Made by a program: the position numbers and the translations under genes
In this document: piece after piece, positions 52,341 through 63,237 of the stretch
Numbering within the stretch: position 1 is the first letter of the stretch
Layout of the letters: each line of letters begins with the position of its first letter
Assembly: GCA_020726505.1 (NCBI GenBank)
Contig: JAHLEZ010000020.1
Coordinates: forward strand, 992,001-1,056,000
Length of the DNA: 64,000 nt
Direction: 5' to 3'
Origin: Leptodontidium sp. MPI-SDFR-AT-0119
Taxonomy: Eukaryota > Ascomycota > Leotiomycetes > Helotiales > Leptodontidiaceae
The notes under the pieces: model-generated
The model's database searches: none
Told to the model about the DNA's origin: nothing
Seen by the model: the letters and a program-made list of their open reading frames with translations, nothing else

Positions 52341-52808
52341 TTACACGACACCTGGCCCTAGGGTCATAACTGGTTGAGTCATCGTAGACGGCTGACAAAC
52401 TCTATAATCTCCATTACACGGGTCCAGCAAAATCTCTTCGTAATTTGTTGACATAGCGGGCGTAATTGAAGATGACGTTGGAATAGTGGTAGAAGTGCCT
52501 GTTCGACTGACCGTGGTCAAGCAGCCCATGTCCCAATATGTTTGTGGCCCCTTCTCTTGTAATTTGTAAGATATCGGATTGGAAAACAGAAAACAATATT
52601 TTCCTGGTAAGTCGCAAGCGAAGCCCTTACAGGCATGGTCATTGTTGCAATTCATGGCACATTGCGGAATATCAGCGTATGTAGCTGTAAAGTTCTTTAT
52701 GGAAGTGGTGTTGATGTTGATCGTTTCTCCACAGACTAAGGAGGACGAGACATTGTAAGAGGCATGGGAGCAATGCAGAAGAGCTCCTAGAATCCACAGT
52801 TTGTTCAT
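52341..52808 (-). CDS. Secreted Cys-rich protein, PAN/apple-like
   Basis: Starting at the ATG at 52808 gives 155 residues with a signal peptide (MNKLWILGALLHCSHAS). A compact Cys-rich part follows: CGETININ..., PQCAMNCNNDHACKGFACD, KYCFLF and a C-terminal pair of Cys. The CxxxCxxxxxCxxFxxD...CxLF wording is that of PAN/apple domains in fungal secreted proteins, which bind carbohydrates or proteins. The upstream in-frame ATG at 52868 would put a hydrophilic stretch before the signal peptide and is less likely. The C-terminal half is Thr/Ser-rich. It lies next to two other secreted-protein genes. Confidence 0.6.
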   Translation of the reverse strand: MNKLWILGALLHCSHASYNVSSSLVCGETININTTSIKNFTATYADIPQCAMNCNNDHACKGFACDLPGKYCFLFSNPISYKLQEKGPQTYWDMGCLTTVSRTGTSTTIPTSSSITPAMSTNYEEILLDPCNGDYRVCQPSTMTQPVMTLGPGVV

Positions 52809-53175
52809 TGTCTCCGAATTTTTCCTTTGATCACCGACGAACAGTCGAGGCTGAGGTTTACATAACAAACACTATCCAGGGGGAGTATCGTAGTTATACG
52901 ATGCCGTAGATGAGCCAGAAGCGAATGAGCCTCGTCTGCAACCGCTTGTGGCTGGATCTGACGACGTATATTTATGGCACCATTCTTCTTGCAAAGAGAG
53001 AGAGGCCAAAAAGGGCTCATCTAAAAAGTCGTCAGTTATAGGAGGCCTATACTTCTGAAGTCCAAAACCGGCTCCAGCCAAATTCTCGAGAACCTGTCAT
53101 GGTCGAGGAGACATGATATAAGTGTGCATGTTTTATGGCGACGTAACACAATCCTAACTTCTCGATCACACTTCA

Positions 53176-54067
53176 TTGAAAACCAACATGCCTTGGAAGT
53201 TATTTTTATTTTTGCTTAGCAGTGCCAGTTGCCACCTATTCGTGGGAAACCCGCCTCCTCTTCGTTGGCACCAAGACATTACTCTCCTCATAATGCCACT
53301 GAATGGGGACCCTAATGCGTTTCCACCGATTGGTCAGCAGCCATTCCCCTGTAAGGGTTTCCACACGGATCTTGATGGACCGGGAGGAGATCCAGTGGCA
53401 AGCTGGACTGCAGGGCAAAATGTGACTTTCTCGTACGTTGTACAGTGTAATCGTGTTCTGACGCTGACTGTGAAAGACTCTTCGATAGCACGAATACCAC
53501 AGGCGTTACTATGCACAATCCAGGAGCAGCTCACTCTGGAGGCTCATGCCAAGTAGCTCTCTCCTACGATAAGGGCAAAACCTGGGTCGTTGTTCAGACG
53601 TGGGAAGGAAATTGCCCTCGTGTCCAAACCCCCGGTACGGTCACAAATATCTATGATGTATACCAAAACTATACATTCTCAATTCCGGAAGATTTCCCGA
53701 CTGGACATCGCGTGATATTTGCCTGGTAAGTCACGGTAACTTGTTATACTCCAGACTTACTCAACTATATAGGGTATGGATAAATGCAACTGGAAACCGT
53801 GAATACTACATGTCTTGTAGCTCGGTTAACATTTCAGGATCTGGTCCCGTAACAACAACCACACCAGCAGGCCCTCCTCTCCTTGTCGCGAATCTTGACC
53901 CTATGAAAAAAGAGTGCTATACAAAAGAGGAGACTTCAGTGATATATCCTCAAAAATATGTCGCAGGAACACCTGTATATCAGGCAGCTGTCGCTTTAGG
54001 ATTAGAATGTTTTGCCGTCCCCAATCCGGATGCATGTGGCTCAGATAGCATGACATTTGTAGGGTGA
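53176..54067 (+). CDS. AA11-like lytic polysaccharide monooxygenase
   Basis: Three exons fit by phase (53176-53432, 53477-53725 and 53773-54067; introns 44 and 47 bp), giving 266 residues. The signal peptide ends at SSASC, so the mature protein would begin with His (HLFVGNPPP), the first ligand of the copper His-brace. The second His is in GAAHSGGSCQVALSYD. AA11-like words continue: FPCKG, KTWVVVQTWEGNCP, YTFSIPEDFPTGHRVIFAW and NREYYMSCSSVNI. The removed introns are supported because splicing restores the HSGGSCQ region. LPMOs cleave polysaccharides oxidatively outside the cell; AA11 members described so far act on chitin. A C-terminal extension of ~70 residues contains four Cys and no recognised binding module. 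Intact. Confidence 0.8.
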
Positions 54068-54318
54068 TCAAGAAATGCACTACCCACAAATTTGATATCT
54101 TGAACAAAATTGTCTTTCACTCGTCGTTTGATTCGAGTTGGAAATGAGTGAGACTTGATGAACTTATTGACTGACCAGGACTGTAAGTTAGTCGGCAAAA
54201 TGGCTGGCAGCTCCAATTGGAGCCCAGAGTTTGCACTCACTCCACTGGCCGAGATACGCACAAGTAAAATCAATCTAGGCCTCCACACGGCAATATAACT
54301 TAAGCAAAACTCCACTTT
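54068..54318. other. No gene seen
   Basis: 3' flank of the LPMO gene up to the repeat end at 54319. Confidence 0.4.
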
Positions 54319-54320
54319 TA

Positions 54321-54415
54321 ATGTCCATCCCTGCGTAGCAGAAAACCCTACGTGCCGGAAAATTTAACAGGTACATTGACTTCAAGCATCTTAAAATCTA
54401 TACACAACGTAATAA
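54321..54415 (+). repeat. Solitary end of the ACGTCCATCCC repeat family
   Basis: About 95 bp match the outer end of the NLR unit (ATGTCCATCCCTGCGTAGC, AAAACCCTACGTGCCGGAAAA, ATTGACTTCAAGCATC), preceded by TA at 54319-54320. Similarity stops after about 95 bp, so this is either a truncated copy or an element with a different interior whose other end is not in view. Confidence 0.75.
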
Positions 54416-54553
54416 CTTATTGGATTTCGCTGCTGGGCAATGTTCAACTACTTTCCTAGGATAATTGCCAGCTTACCTGTGCACTGGTGAAGTCAATTTG
54501 CATTCATCAATCTTCCAATTATCTACATCTTGATCAATCTTTTCATGAATTGT

Positions 54554-55240
54554 TTATATGAAATACCAACTGGCTTTAGTGCGACCAACACTGAGATCGG
54601 CTAGGTTGAGGAAGGCAGCTATAGACAGATCGAGAGAGAAGCCCTCGCAGCCCTCACACTTGTCTGCAACAATTGCTGAGGTGGTCCTACCTGTCGTCAT
54701 ACAGGTAATCATGATCGTCCTGTTGCAATATGGGTTATCGTTGGCTTTGGTGCCAATGAGGCTGGGCGCAAGGGCCACCACATTCTGAGTATAGCCATCA
54801 CTGGTCATCCCGCACGCCCCGAGACCAGCTTCAAACCAAGTCATGTCACCCTCACAGGGTCTTTCCAGCGTGCACTGCTCGCTAGAGGTGGTATCTGGCC
54901 GCGAAGATGAAGTAGCCTCTGAGGCGAATATGACGTCCGCCGATACGGAATTGATTGGGGCTAGGTCTTGTATAGGATTACTCGGGATTGTTGAAAATTT
55001 GGCCACAGGGGCAGACCAGGAAAGCGAAGAGGAAGGAAGTGAAGCCAAGGAAGACGATGAATTCTTAGAGGCCTGGAAAATAGTCAGATCATGTAATATC
55101 ATCAGAAATACCCCTTATACCCAGATTGTGCCTGTAGTTCCCCCACAAGTGTGATTGATCGAGATATTCCGCGATTGTCGATCAGGGTATGCTCTGCTGA
55201 AGGCGAGGGAGATAATGAGGATCAGTGAAGTGGACCGCAT
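54554..55240 (-). CDS. Secreted double-psi beta-barrel (expansin-like) protein
   Basis: Two exons fit by phase (55240-55121 and 55072-54554; 48-bp intron GTATAA...CAG with a CTGAC branch site), giving 212 residues. Exon 1 supplies a signal peptide (MRSTSLILIISLAFSRA). A Ser-rich linker leads to the barrel: GDMTWFEAGLGACGMTSDGY, VVALAPSLIG, CNRTIMITCMTTGRTTSAIVADKCEGC, then SLDLSIAAFLNLADLSVGRTKASWYFI. The GACG...T...NPYC...VVDxCxGC...DLS order is typical of RlpA-like/barwin-fold small secreted fungal proteins, related to expansins and thought to loosen cell-wall polysaccharides. No C-terminal expansin domain is present, which is normal for this fungal group. Confidence 0.8.
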
Positions 55241-55887
55241 CTTCTAAGTGTTACGTGACCGTCGAGGTTTCGGTATTGCAGTACCGGGCTAGTCTGTTTG
55301 AATTTTGTTGCAATGATCTGACGGATGTCGGACAGTAGAAGGCGAATTGGGGTGCGGCCAGGTATTTTAGGTGACTTACTTATCTTTACTGAGGTCCATT
55401 TCTGGACACTTACGGCTGGGCATCTTGCGCGGTCAAATCCTCAAAGATGCCGCTGCCGACTGTCATCATACAGTGAAGCCAATTCTTGCCTGTTTTGCGG
55501 CTCACGAGAGGACGAAGAATTAAGAGTCTACAGACCAGGAACAAGTCATGTAACAGAGCCGTTCCCGTGTGGCAACTAATGGTAGCCCTCAATCATCAGG
55601 TTCCGTAGCAAGACAGGCCGAGAAAGGATAATATGTTGAAGTAATGTAGACCGATCTCATCATGATTGTCCCTGCTGCCAATGATATTTCTCCTCATCAA
55701 CGAATTAAGGAAACAAAATCTGAACTCGATAAAGTTCGAGATATATCGCCAGCGTCTATCTACACCACCACGGAATGGCAATAAGAAATGTCATCCCTCC
55801 ACCCCTCTATATTGATTCACTCAGATTTCTCATTATCCAAACGCCTAGTACTCAGATAGCTGAGACGTCGCCATCAACCTTGACATA
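55241..55887. other. No gene seen
   Basis: Promoter side of the barrel-protein gene, then a stretch with short frames only (for example 55325-55579 plus, 55596-55781 minus) without recognisable content. Confidence 0.4.
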
Positions 55888-56268
55888 CTAGAGCTGCCCC
55901 AGCTTTGATTTTTCAGTCAGGGCAAATGTGACCGCTTCTTCTTTCGAAGGAAAGGCACCGACGCGATAGAGTACTATGAAATATCCATCCTCTGACTTCC
56001 CCCGTACTTCTTTCCATTCGCTCTGCTGGTTGAGTCGTTTTTCGAGGCACTTGAGTGAATGCTCGATAAGGTCGCGAGCTGATTGAAAACCAGCACCACT
56101 GGGCATTGGAACAAAGACAACGTCGCGGTCATCAGTGAAAACACACGGAGAGTGTCCTTTTTCTAGCATCCTTGCGAGATCGAGAAAACATTGTTTGGCA
56201 GTATCGTAAACACCGGGAGTCTTTGCAGTCACTGCAGTCACGGTCGTTGGAGGGTTTTGGCTAGCCAT
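55888..56268 (-). CDS. Small protein of unknown function
   Basis: A single exon encodes 126 residues, without a signal peptide or transmembrane segment. After a short Thr/Ala-rich start it is a compact mixed helix/strand composition (AKQCFLDLARMLEKGHSPCVF, KCLEKRLNQQSEWKEVR, YFIVLYRVGAFPSKEEAVTFA). No family is recognised. The balanced composition and lack of low complexity suggest a real globular protein. Confidence 0.55.
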   Translation of the reverse strand: MASQNPPTTVTAVTAKTPGVYDTAKQCFLDLARMLEKGHSPCVFTDDRDVVFVPMPSGAGFQSARDLIEHSLKCLEKRLNQQSEWKEVRGKSEDGYFIVLYRVGAFPSKEEAVTFALTEKSKLGQL

Positions 56269-57286
56269 AGGTATAGGTCGATTTATGAGACGCTAAAGAA
56301 CGTTAAGATTGGTTCTCGATAGGTCAATTAACTGGCTTTTAGGGGTCGTGTAGCTACCTGCAAAACTGTGCAACGGAGGTGGAACTGGCGTGGGGAGGAG
56401 AATAGAGGAGGGAAAGATTGATAGGTGGCAGGATGGTGGAACTGTCGTGGTGAGGAGTGAAAGATTGATGGGTGCCAGGATGGTGGGGTAAATCGCCAAT
56501 TCTGCCTCGGTGGCCCCTAGCAGCTACCAGGGGTGCTTCCGAAACAGGATGCATAGCCACGAGGGTCTGGAAATGGACCCCACTAACAACAAGCATCTGA
56601 AAACGGGCGACATCCAATTCACCTCCTCCTGTGACTTGACTACGAAAAAATCCTTCGCTTTGCAGTAGTACTGTAAGCGGAGCATTTTTTTTATGGTCAG
56701 CCAGCAGCTCTAATCCCTATCCTTCGCATATGGCGAAGCCAGAAAGAGTCGCCCCAACAGCTCCAGTCAGTATCGGCTACTGTGAACTAGTCCAATTTAT
56801 GCCGAAGGCTCCGCTTTGTAATCGTTTCGGTATCTTTCAACATAGTTGGGTGGAAAGTGAATCACAACTGACATCTTCTCTTTCCAATGGAGCATCACAG
56901 CTCTTACAGTACGGTATGACGCAATTTCAGAGGGGATTTTGATAGCGTAACAGGAAGAGGGGTGCAGGGTTTCCACATCCGGCACGTTGCCTGCATGCAG
57001 AATAGAGTGTAGGTGCACTCCAGAAATGGCTACCTACGACACTGCCTAAAGATGCTTAGAAGTCATGAATGGAAGGGGACACGGTTTTTCTTCTTGGCAA
57101 TGAGTACTGTACCCGAAGGCTTTTTCGGCACTAACTTAAATTCGCAATATCATTTCTACCGATATGTACTGTACCGCAAGAACGTGCTTATTATCTCACT
57201 GTACCCTATATATCGAAGCTGACGACAAAGACTCTGGGAACTTTGTACCATTGGAGAGAGAGGCTGACGTTGCCTAGCCATTTACG
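56269..57286. other. No gene seen
   Basis: Contains the promoter of the small protein and of the acidic protein. Between 56.38 and 56.48 kb two ~60-bp segments resemble each other (GTGG(A)ACTG(G/T)CGTGG(G/T)GAGGAG..., AAAGATTGAT(A/G)GGTG(G/C)CAGGATGGTGG), a small tandem duplication. Confidence 0.4.
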
Positions 57287-57553
57287 ATGACAATGTCTGG
57301 GAAAAGTGAGAGGAGCAAGAGCCTGGAGAGACGCGAGACCGCCTATCAGGATATCCTTGGTACCAAATTATCCGATGAAGTACTCTCGTTTGATTTTGAA
57401 AATGAATCCGATGGGGGATCTTCGTCTATTGTAGGGTATATATCTAGTGAAGAGTATGGGGACAACGAAGAAGAAGCCGAAGAAGAAGCCGAAGAAGAGG
57501 ACGAAGGAGAGGACGAAGGAGAGGACGAAGGAGAGGACGAAGAAGAGGAGGAA

Positions 57554-57588
<35 letters not shown>

Positions 57589-58180
57589 CGAAGAAGAGGA
57601 CCAAGGAGAGGGCGAAGAAGATAATAAAGAAGAATATGAAGGAGAATATGACGAAGAGGACGAAGGAGAGGACGAAGAAAAAGAAGAACAGGAGGACGAA
57701 GAAGAGGACGAAGAAGAGGAGGATGAGGAGGATGAGGAGGAAGAAGAGGAAGAAGAAGAGGAAGAAGAGGACGAAGAAGAGGACCAAGGAGAGGACGAAG
57801 AAGAATATGAAGAAGAGGACGAAGAAGAAGAAGAACAGGAGGACGAAGAAGAGGACCAAGGAGAGGATGAAGAGGATAACAAAGAAGAATATGAAGAAGA
57901 GGAGGAAGAAGAGGGCGAAGAAGATGACGAAGACGATAAAGATGATGAAGACGACGACGAAGACGGAAGAGATGAAGACTATGAAGACCAAGAAGACGAA
58001 GACGATGAATACGATCTTTATGAGAATCTCGAACATTATGAAAGCTATGGAGAAATATATTGTGACAATTGCGAAGGATGTCGAGAATGTCAGAGCTATG
58101 ATGAGCGCCAGAGGTTTGATGCCAATGCGGCCGGGAAAGGCGAGGATAGCGAGGAATACCAGGATGATAATGATAACTAG
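57287..58180 (+). CDS. Extremely acidic low-complexity protein
   Basis: The frame encodes 297 residues. The first ~60 are ordinary (a basic start, then DILGTKLSDEVLSFDFENESDGG). About residues 63-240 are almost solely Glu and Asp in imperfect GAGGACGAA-type hexanucleotide repeats, with scattered Gly, Gln and Asn. The last ~55 residues are again complex, with a CDNCEGCRECQSY Cys cluster. The stops at both sides and a complex head and tail suggest a real gene whose middle has expanded by repeat slippage. Acidic tracts of this kind occur in chromatin and histone-binding proteins, but no function can be assigned. The long Ser-rich frames on the minus strand are mirror images of the repeat. Confidence 0.5.
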
Positions 58181-59947
58181 GATGAGATCCTAACTTCAAT
58201 GAAAATTATATATGTATCTAAAGTTTTTGACAGGTTCTGAATGCATTGACTGAACTGCTGCTCATCGTATGGACAGATCTCCATATAAATACAGTCTATC
58301 CGTAGTCATGTGCGTTGCACATGACTCATCTCACACTAACCTCTAGGCTTCCACACCCCTTCAACAAAAGTGTAGTGATGAAAGGAGAACTAGAGCCTCT
58401 TACTAACTCTGATCACATAGGAGCTATCACCAGAAGTCGGGCAGGGTCGTCGAGTTTCAGCACTTCTCAATCTCAAAACAGTGAAGCTCAGCAGCTCTCT
58501 CCCTGTTGTTGGTTGCGGGGTTCGGAGACCAGTTTCCATCGACATGCGCATCTGCGGAAGCATTGAGACCCTTGAAGGATAGGCTTCATTCTGATACCTG
58601 CTTGTACATGTCACCATCTCACAAGAATGATCCAAGAAGGGACTTGACACCAACTTGCCGGAGTACGTGTCACTGCGTGGCAGCAGCACCTAACTTAGAA
58701 AGGTACCGCGGCGTTCAGGGTAACTCAAGGTGAATCTGAGGCCAGAATCGCACGGAGCGAATGGGCAGTTGGAGGAAGAACTCAGATGCTTGAATTTACT
58801 GTAGGGTGCCATTGGTATTCGGAAGGCAGCCCGCCAAAAGCAGATGCCAGTAAGAGTCTTCTCTCAATGGCTGAAAAGAGTTGGTCCTGCAAGGGCAAGA
58901 TGAGAATAATCATGGCAACCTACTGTGCGATAAGCGATGATACCACACGATATTTCAAAGACGGGATGAGTGCCCACGCCTTGTTCGATTCAGACACTAC
59001 CGGGTTTCAACCTATAACTATTTCGGAATAATTTAGCGAGAGATGATGTAGTGCAAAATCCTTCCAAACTTACAGCAAAACGAGGCGCCCGGACTCGATG
59101 ACGGATCCGTCAGTTGCGGCAAGGATTGTATGCTTCCTTGGCGCCCTGACAGATGTATGCAGGAGATCGGCGTCGGTGTGTACGCCTTGCGCCTGTCCGA
59201 CAAGGAGCGGAGCTTCGTCCGAAGTATCGAACTAGCAAATGCGGTGTTGGGGTTCATTACACTCCTCTCTCTACACTTTTCTGGAAAGGGCGATATGCTG
59301 CTGTACCGTAACAAGAACTCTTTTTAAGGGCTACGATTCTCTCATAGTAACTTACTGCATAGTGAGAATATCGGTCTAGTTCCACCACCTCTACCCCGCA
59401 CCTCTCCTTTACAAATAAATCGATTCCTCCAGCACCACCGCACCCATGATCCCCGCATCCCCTCCTTCAAAGATAAGCCGTTACCGGGTTCAACACTAAA
59501 ACACTATCCATGATCCCTGCACCGCTACCACCACTCATGAACCCCTCTTGGGGAAGCATGTGTAACTTTAATCGACGATTATCTTTTGGTTTATACTAAA
59601 CGTGCTAACCAGGAGGGGTTAGATACCTCAATTCTTAAGGCAATGTTGCGGGATTCACTTCTATCAATCAGATGGCGCTACCTGGCGATAGTACCTTAAT
59701 AAGTAAAGTCTCATATCACATGCGACAACCGAGACCAACAGATAAACGGTTTGACTCCATGTCAGTCCCCGACCGGATACTACCTTATTAAGTCTGGCTC
59801 GAACGGTACAATTTATATTTCTGACTGTATTCAACCCCCGAAATGTGACGATGCATTTACAAGCTGGCTTTTTCGACCACTACATCCGCATTCCCTCAGC
59901 TATCTGCCCGTTCCTGGTTGGGCACCCGCACCTACTGCTTGTCGGTG
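58181..59947. other. No convincing gene
   Basis: About 1.8 kb with short frames on both strands (58315-58566, 58390-58689, 58786-59031 and 59033-59314) lacking recognisable motifs or splice consistency. Decayed genes cannot be ruled out. Confidence 0.35.
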
Positions 59948-60677
59948 CTAGTCTAGCGTAATTCTTGAGTGCTCCTCCAAAGCTTTTCGCGCCAAAGCTG
60001 CATGCCAAATATATAGGAGCAGACTGTTGACTGCAGTGCAAGTCGTCAAGGCCACATTAGCAATAGATGTGAGAACCCAAAACCCCCTTTCCGCTGTGTA
60101 GACGGGCATCAGTGTCAGAGCCAAACCGAGCCCAGAGTTGAGTGTGATAGGCCTGGACGTGTTTAGATTTGACTACATATGTGATCTCATGAACTCACAA
60201 GAAGATATGATCCGCTAACCAAATGTGATTAGAGCGATTTTTGTGCCAAAGCCAACAAAAGCCAGATAGTCCTATGGCGTAGCAAGTAGCTGCAAACCAG
60301 AGGAGCGGGGTGGTGTGGTATTCCGGCCCCTGACGACCTTTTCCAGGGCTGATGAATGCCTGCTTACAAATTGAGTTCGGTAAGACTACGAAGGTGGTAA
60401 GGAGAAGACAACTGAAGATAAGTGCGAGCACGCTACTCGAAGCAGGTGTTGGCGATTCAATCTTCATCTCCATCCACGGCGTCACGTGCACGGACCGTTG
60501 CTGACATGAGTTTGGCGGGCGCGGAGCCTCTGCCGGCGTCGGGCTTGCCGTTGTCGTATCTCTGGTCCAGATTAGTGGCGACGAAGAGTCAACTACATAG
60601 ATATGCGTTCGCTCAGGACTGGGTAGCTCGAGAGACGAGATGGCAGAGAGACTCGAAGGGCTCTCGGGATGTGCCAT
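59948..60677 (-). CDS. Membrane protein of unknown function
   Basis: Two exons fit by phase (60677-60199 and 60152-59948; 46-bp intron GTGAGT...CAG), giving 227 residues. A hydrophilic Ser/Pro-rich N-terminus (1-75) is followed by four hydrophobic segments: VLALIFSCLLLTTFVVL, LLWFAATCYAIGLSGFCWLW, LGLALTLMPV and WVLTSIANVALTTCTAV, then a short basic/acidic tail. Splicing joins an open frame to another that adds ~65 sensible residues, so the intron is credible. An alternative start at 60752 would add 25 residues. No family is recognised. Confidence 0.6.
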
Positions 60678-60752
60678 GATGTTAAGAAGAAACTTAAATC
60701 TTGGGCGGAAGATTTTCAAAGTTCTATTTTCAATTGTTCGGAAGGTCAGCAA

Positions 60753-61100
60753 CCCTGAAAAAGTGAAGCTTTACGGATCTGTCTCAACCAACATCCAACT
60801 TCGGCCTCGTCGAGGCCTGAAATGTTTCCTTGAAAGTGATGACTTAATGGATAAATCCCGAATCATGACAATATCACTGCACTATACGGTCCAGGTTGCT
60901 GCTCTTTGTCTGAAGGTGGCGCCCGTCAGAACGACCGATTGCGGCTGTTTCCAGATCCAGTTCCTCAACACTCGAGTAGAACCAACAGCCATTTTTGCCT
61001 CCTTAGGGGGATCCAATTCTGTCCCAACCAATCTATGTCTTCTATAAAAGTCAGTTCTGGGTGTATTCGCGGTAGCCACCGCACGCAAAAGCATCCTAGA
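60753..61100. other. Intergenic between divergent genes
   Basis: Promoter interval between the minus-strand membrane protein and the plus-strand F-box-like gene; open on the plus strand from 60906 but with unconvincing content before the ATG at 61101. Confidence 0.35.
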
Positions 61101-62045
61101 ATGGATGTCGCCCTCCCTACAATGCCTCCAGAGATCTGGGGCCAAATCGCGCAATATTTGTCGCCGATTTCGCTCTTGGCTGCAGCAGAGTCATTCGGAT
61201 TCAACATTGCTGAAGAAAGAGCAAAGCATGCCAGATTATGGTCAACGATCTTTCGGGACGACTCATGGGCAGACCTGATTTGCGAGAACTTTAATCTGCA
61301 TCTGATTCTCGTCGGGTCCAACCTCGGAAGCCTCGACTCAGACGTCGATGCGACGACGCCACGGAATCTAGGCCTTATTGTGAGGTACGCGTCCGATGAC
61401 AGACCAGGAAACCGAACGGAGCTGTGGAAACATGCTGCCCATTTTTACCGATCGCTGAGAGAATATCAGATTCAACCTGGTGGGATCAGATTCGTCCAGC
61501 AGGACATCATACTCCATTGTGCGGGAGAGATTATTGAAGATCCAGGGGAGGAGAACTTAAGGGTCCCAAGTCCCGCCTCTTTCTTCAAGGAAACTGATCA
61601 CTCATTGACGTGCTCTTTTACTTGTTGGCATCGTCTTGGGGGATACAAGTTCAATATTCTAGGGGTTGACCACATTGCAGGCAGCTCTGGAAAATCCCGC
61701 GAGGCTTCAGATGTACAAGATATAGTCGCAGTCGGACTTGGTCCTTGGCTAGATGCCCATCTTTTTGTGGAACAGATCGCGTTCACTAATATCGGCCGTT
61801 TCCATGCTCTGTGCTCTTTCAGCCGCGCCTGGAAACATCTACCGAAGTACTGCAAGTCGTCGTGGGCACGAGATGAAGAGGTCGGCGACGCTTCTCAGGG
61901 CATTGGCCCTGGGGATGCCTGGATCGAGTATTTAAATCCTGGTTTTCCTGCAGACTCACCAGAGCTACAAGACTTTCAGCAGTCTTTCTTGCGTTCGTTT
62001 CTGGACCATATCCCTTGTGGGCTTGTAAGGGCAAATTCGGAATAA
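61101..62045 (+). CDS. F-box-like protein
   Basis: From the ATG at 61101 a single exon encodes 314 residues. The start MDVALPTMPPEIWGQIAQYLSPISLLAAAE is F-box-like (LPxEIxxxIxxYL...LL), the Skp1-binding motif of SCF ubiquitin ligases. The rest is a globular part with paired blocks HFYRSLREYQIQPGG and CSFTCWHRLGGYKFN, ending LDHIPCGLVRAN. Large families of such proteins with variable C-terminal domains are common in Pezizomycotina. The frame is open upstream to 60906, but that stretch looks like leader sequence rather than protein. The substrate is unknown. Confidence 0.6.
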   Translation: MDVALPTMPPEIWGQIAQYLSPISLLAAAESFGFNIAEERAKHARLWSTIFRDDSWADLICENFNLHLILVGSNLGSLDSDVDATTPRNLGLIVRYASDDRPGNRTELWKHAAHFYRSLREYQIQPGGIRFVQQDIILHCAGEIIEDPGEENLRVPSPASFFKETDHSLTCSFTCWHRLGGYKFNILGVDHIAGSSGKSREASDVQDIVAVGLGPWLDAHLFVEQIAFTNIGRFHALCSFSRAWKHLPKYCKSSWARDEEVGDASQGIGPGDAWIEYLNPGFPADSPELQDFQQSFLRSFLDHIPCGLVRANSE

Positions 62046-62188
62046 ATTCATTGATATGTCTGTACATATATTCGTATCAATACTAGGGAAATCTACATAA
62101 CACCAATGCCAGGCACCTGATCCGATCGTGAGATTGCTACTGTAGTCTATATAGAAGGACAAAGTACCAAAAGAGCCAGAGAAAACAC

Positions 62189-63237
62189 TCAAATGACATT
62201 TCCATGTATACTAGCGTTTCTCATGTGAGAATAGACAGGCTGAAAAGGGGTGCCAAGTCGAGGCGGCGCTTGGATGTCCGGTGAGGGGAGGTGAGAGGTG
62301 TCCAAATGGTGGACGCCTTGTTCGGGAGGGCGAAAGTACGGATGGATCTCAGCAACGTGTTCGGCTGGGAGCTGACTGTGGAGGCGTCCCTGCCCATCAT
62401 GAGCCGCAGGGTTATTGATCGGTTTGTCGGCAAAACGTATCTCCTCAACACTTCGAGTGTCGTAATTCCCCACGTCTCCAAGAGCCAACCCAATGTCTAA
62501 CTGAGGAATTGTATCGGTTCTTGAACCTTGGCCCATGGCTCGTGGACTGGGTACGGTGACTGAATCAACGTCGCGCAGAACACCGGTTGGGCTCGTCGAT
62601 GCCGAGAAGCCAGACACTGGCTCTGGAACTCTTTCGCTGACATTGTCAAAGGAGCCCCAGGCCCATTCGGTATCCTGACCCCTTGGTCTCTCGTGCGATA
62701 TGTCTGGGTGCAAATTTTCGGATGGAGGTGGAGCCCGAGGAGCGGGAAAGCCGACCCTAGCATGAACTGCAGGAACCTGACCAGCTTCCATAGTCAGGAG
62801 CCGACCGCGGTCCTGCTCATTCTCTCCTTCCTCTGGAGTAGACCACTTCACGGCTTTCGGCAGTAAGAAGATTAAGAGCGCTGTGAGATCGCAGCATGTC
62901 ACAAGCGCGAACAGCAAGATGCTGTGCGACTCTCTCATCGGCTCGTACCAGAGGAATGCCAGAACACTGCTACAAAGCAGTCAGCAGAAGTCTGTTTAGC
63001 ACGAATAGATACTTACCTAAAGCAAAAATAGGCCACGAGGGATGGGGATGAGAGGGGTTTCGACATAGATATGTGAACAATTACATGGAATAGAGGTACC
63101 ACAGCTAAGGGTGTGGCCACAGCTGCAATGTACGGGATTGACGTTGATGTTGAATGCGCTCGCCAAATGAACCATGTGCTCGATTGAGAGCCCAGTTTCG
63201 CAAAGTAGAATAGATATAGTAATGTAAATGAATCCAT
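62189..63237 (-). CDS. Membrane protein with long disordered tail
   Basis: Two exons fit by phase (63237-63017 and 62969-62189; 47-bp intron GTAAGT...TAG), giving 333 residues. The N-terminal part has four hydrophobic segments (FTLLYLFYFAKLG, IPYIAAVATPLAVVPLFHVIVHI, LVAYFCF..VLAFLWY across the splice, and SILLFALVTCCDLTALLIFLLP). It is followed by about 210 residues rich in Pro, Ser, Glu and Gly. The splice joins the third hydrophobic segment, which supports the model. A start at 63273 is also possible. No family is recognised. Confidence 0.6.

Noticed and set aside
57346..58199. Ser-rich, Phe/Leu-rich and Arg/Leu-rich frames across the acidic gene
   Set aside because: All are other-frame readings of the same hexanucleotide repeat; only the acidic frame has complex ends.
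58786..59314. Two opposite frames of 81 and 93 codons
   Set aside because: No recognisable motif, no splice partners, and composition not distinct from chance.
60906..61100. N-terminal extension of the F-box-like protein
   Set aside because: Open in frame, but Arg/Ser-rich without structure, while the ATG at 61101 directly precedes the F-box-like start.
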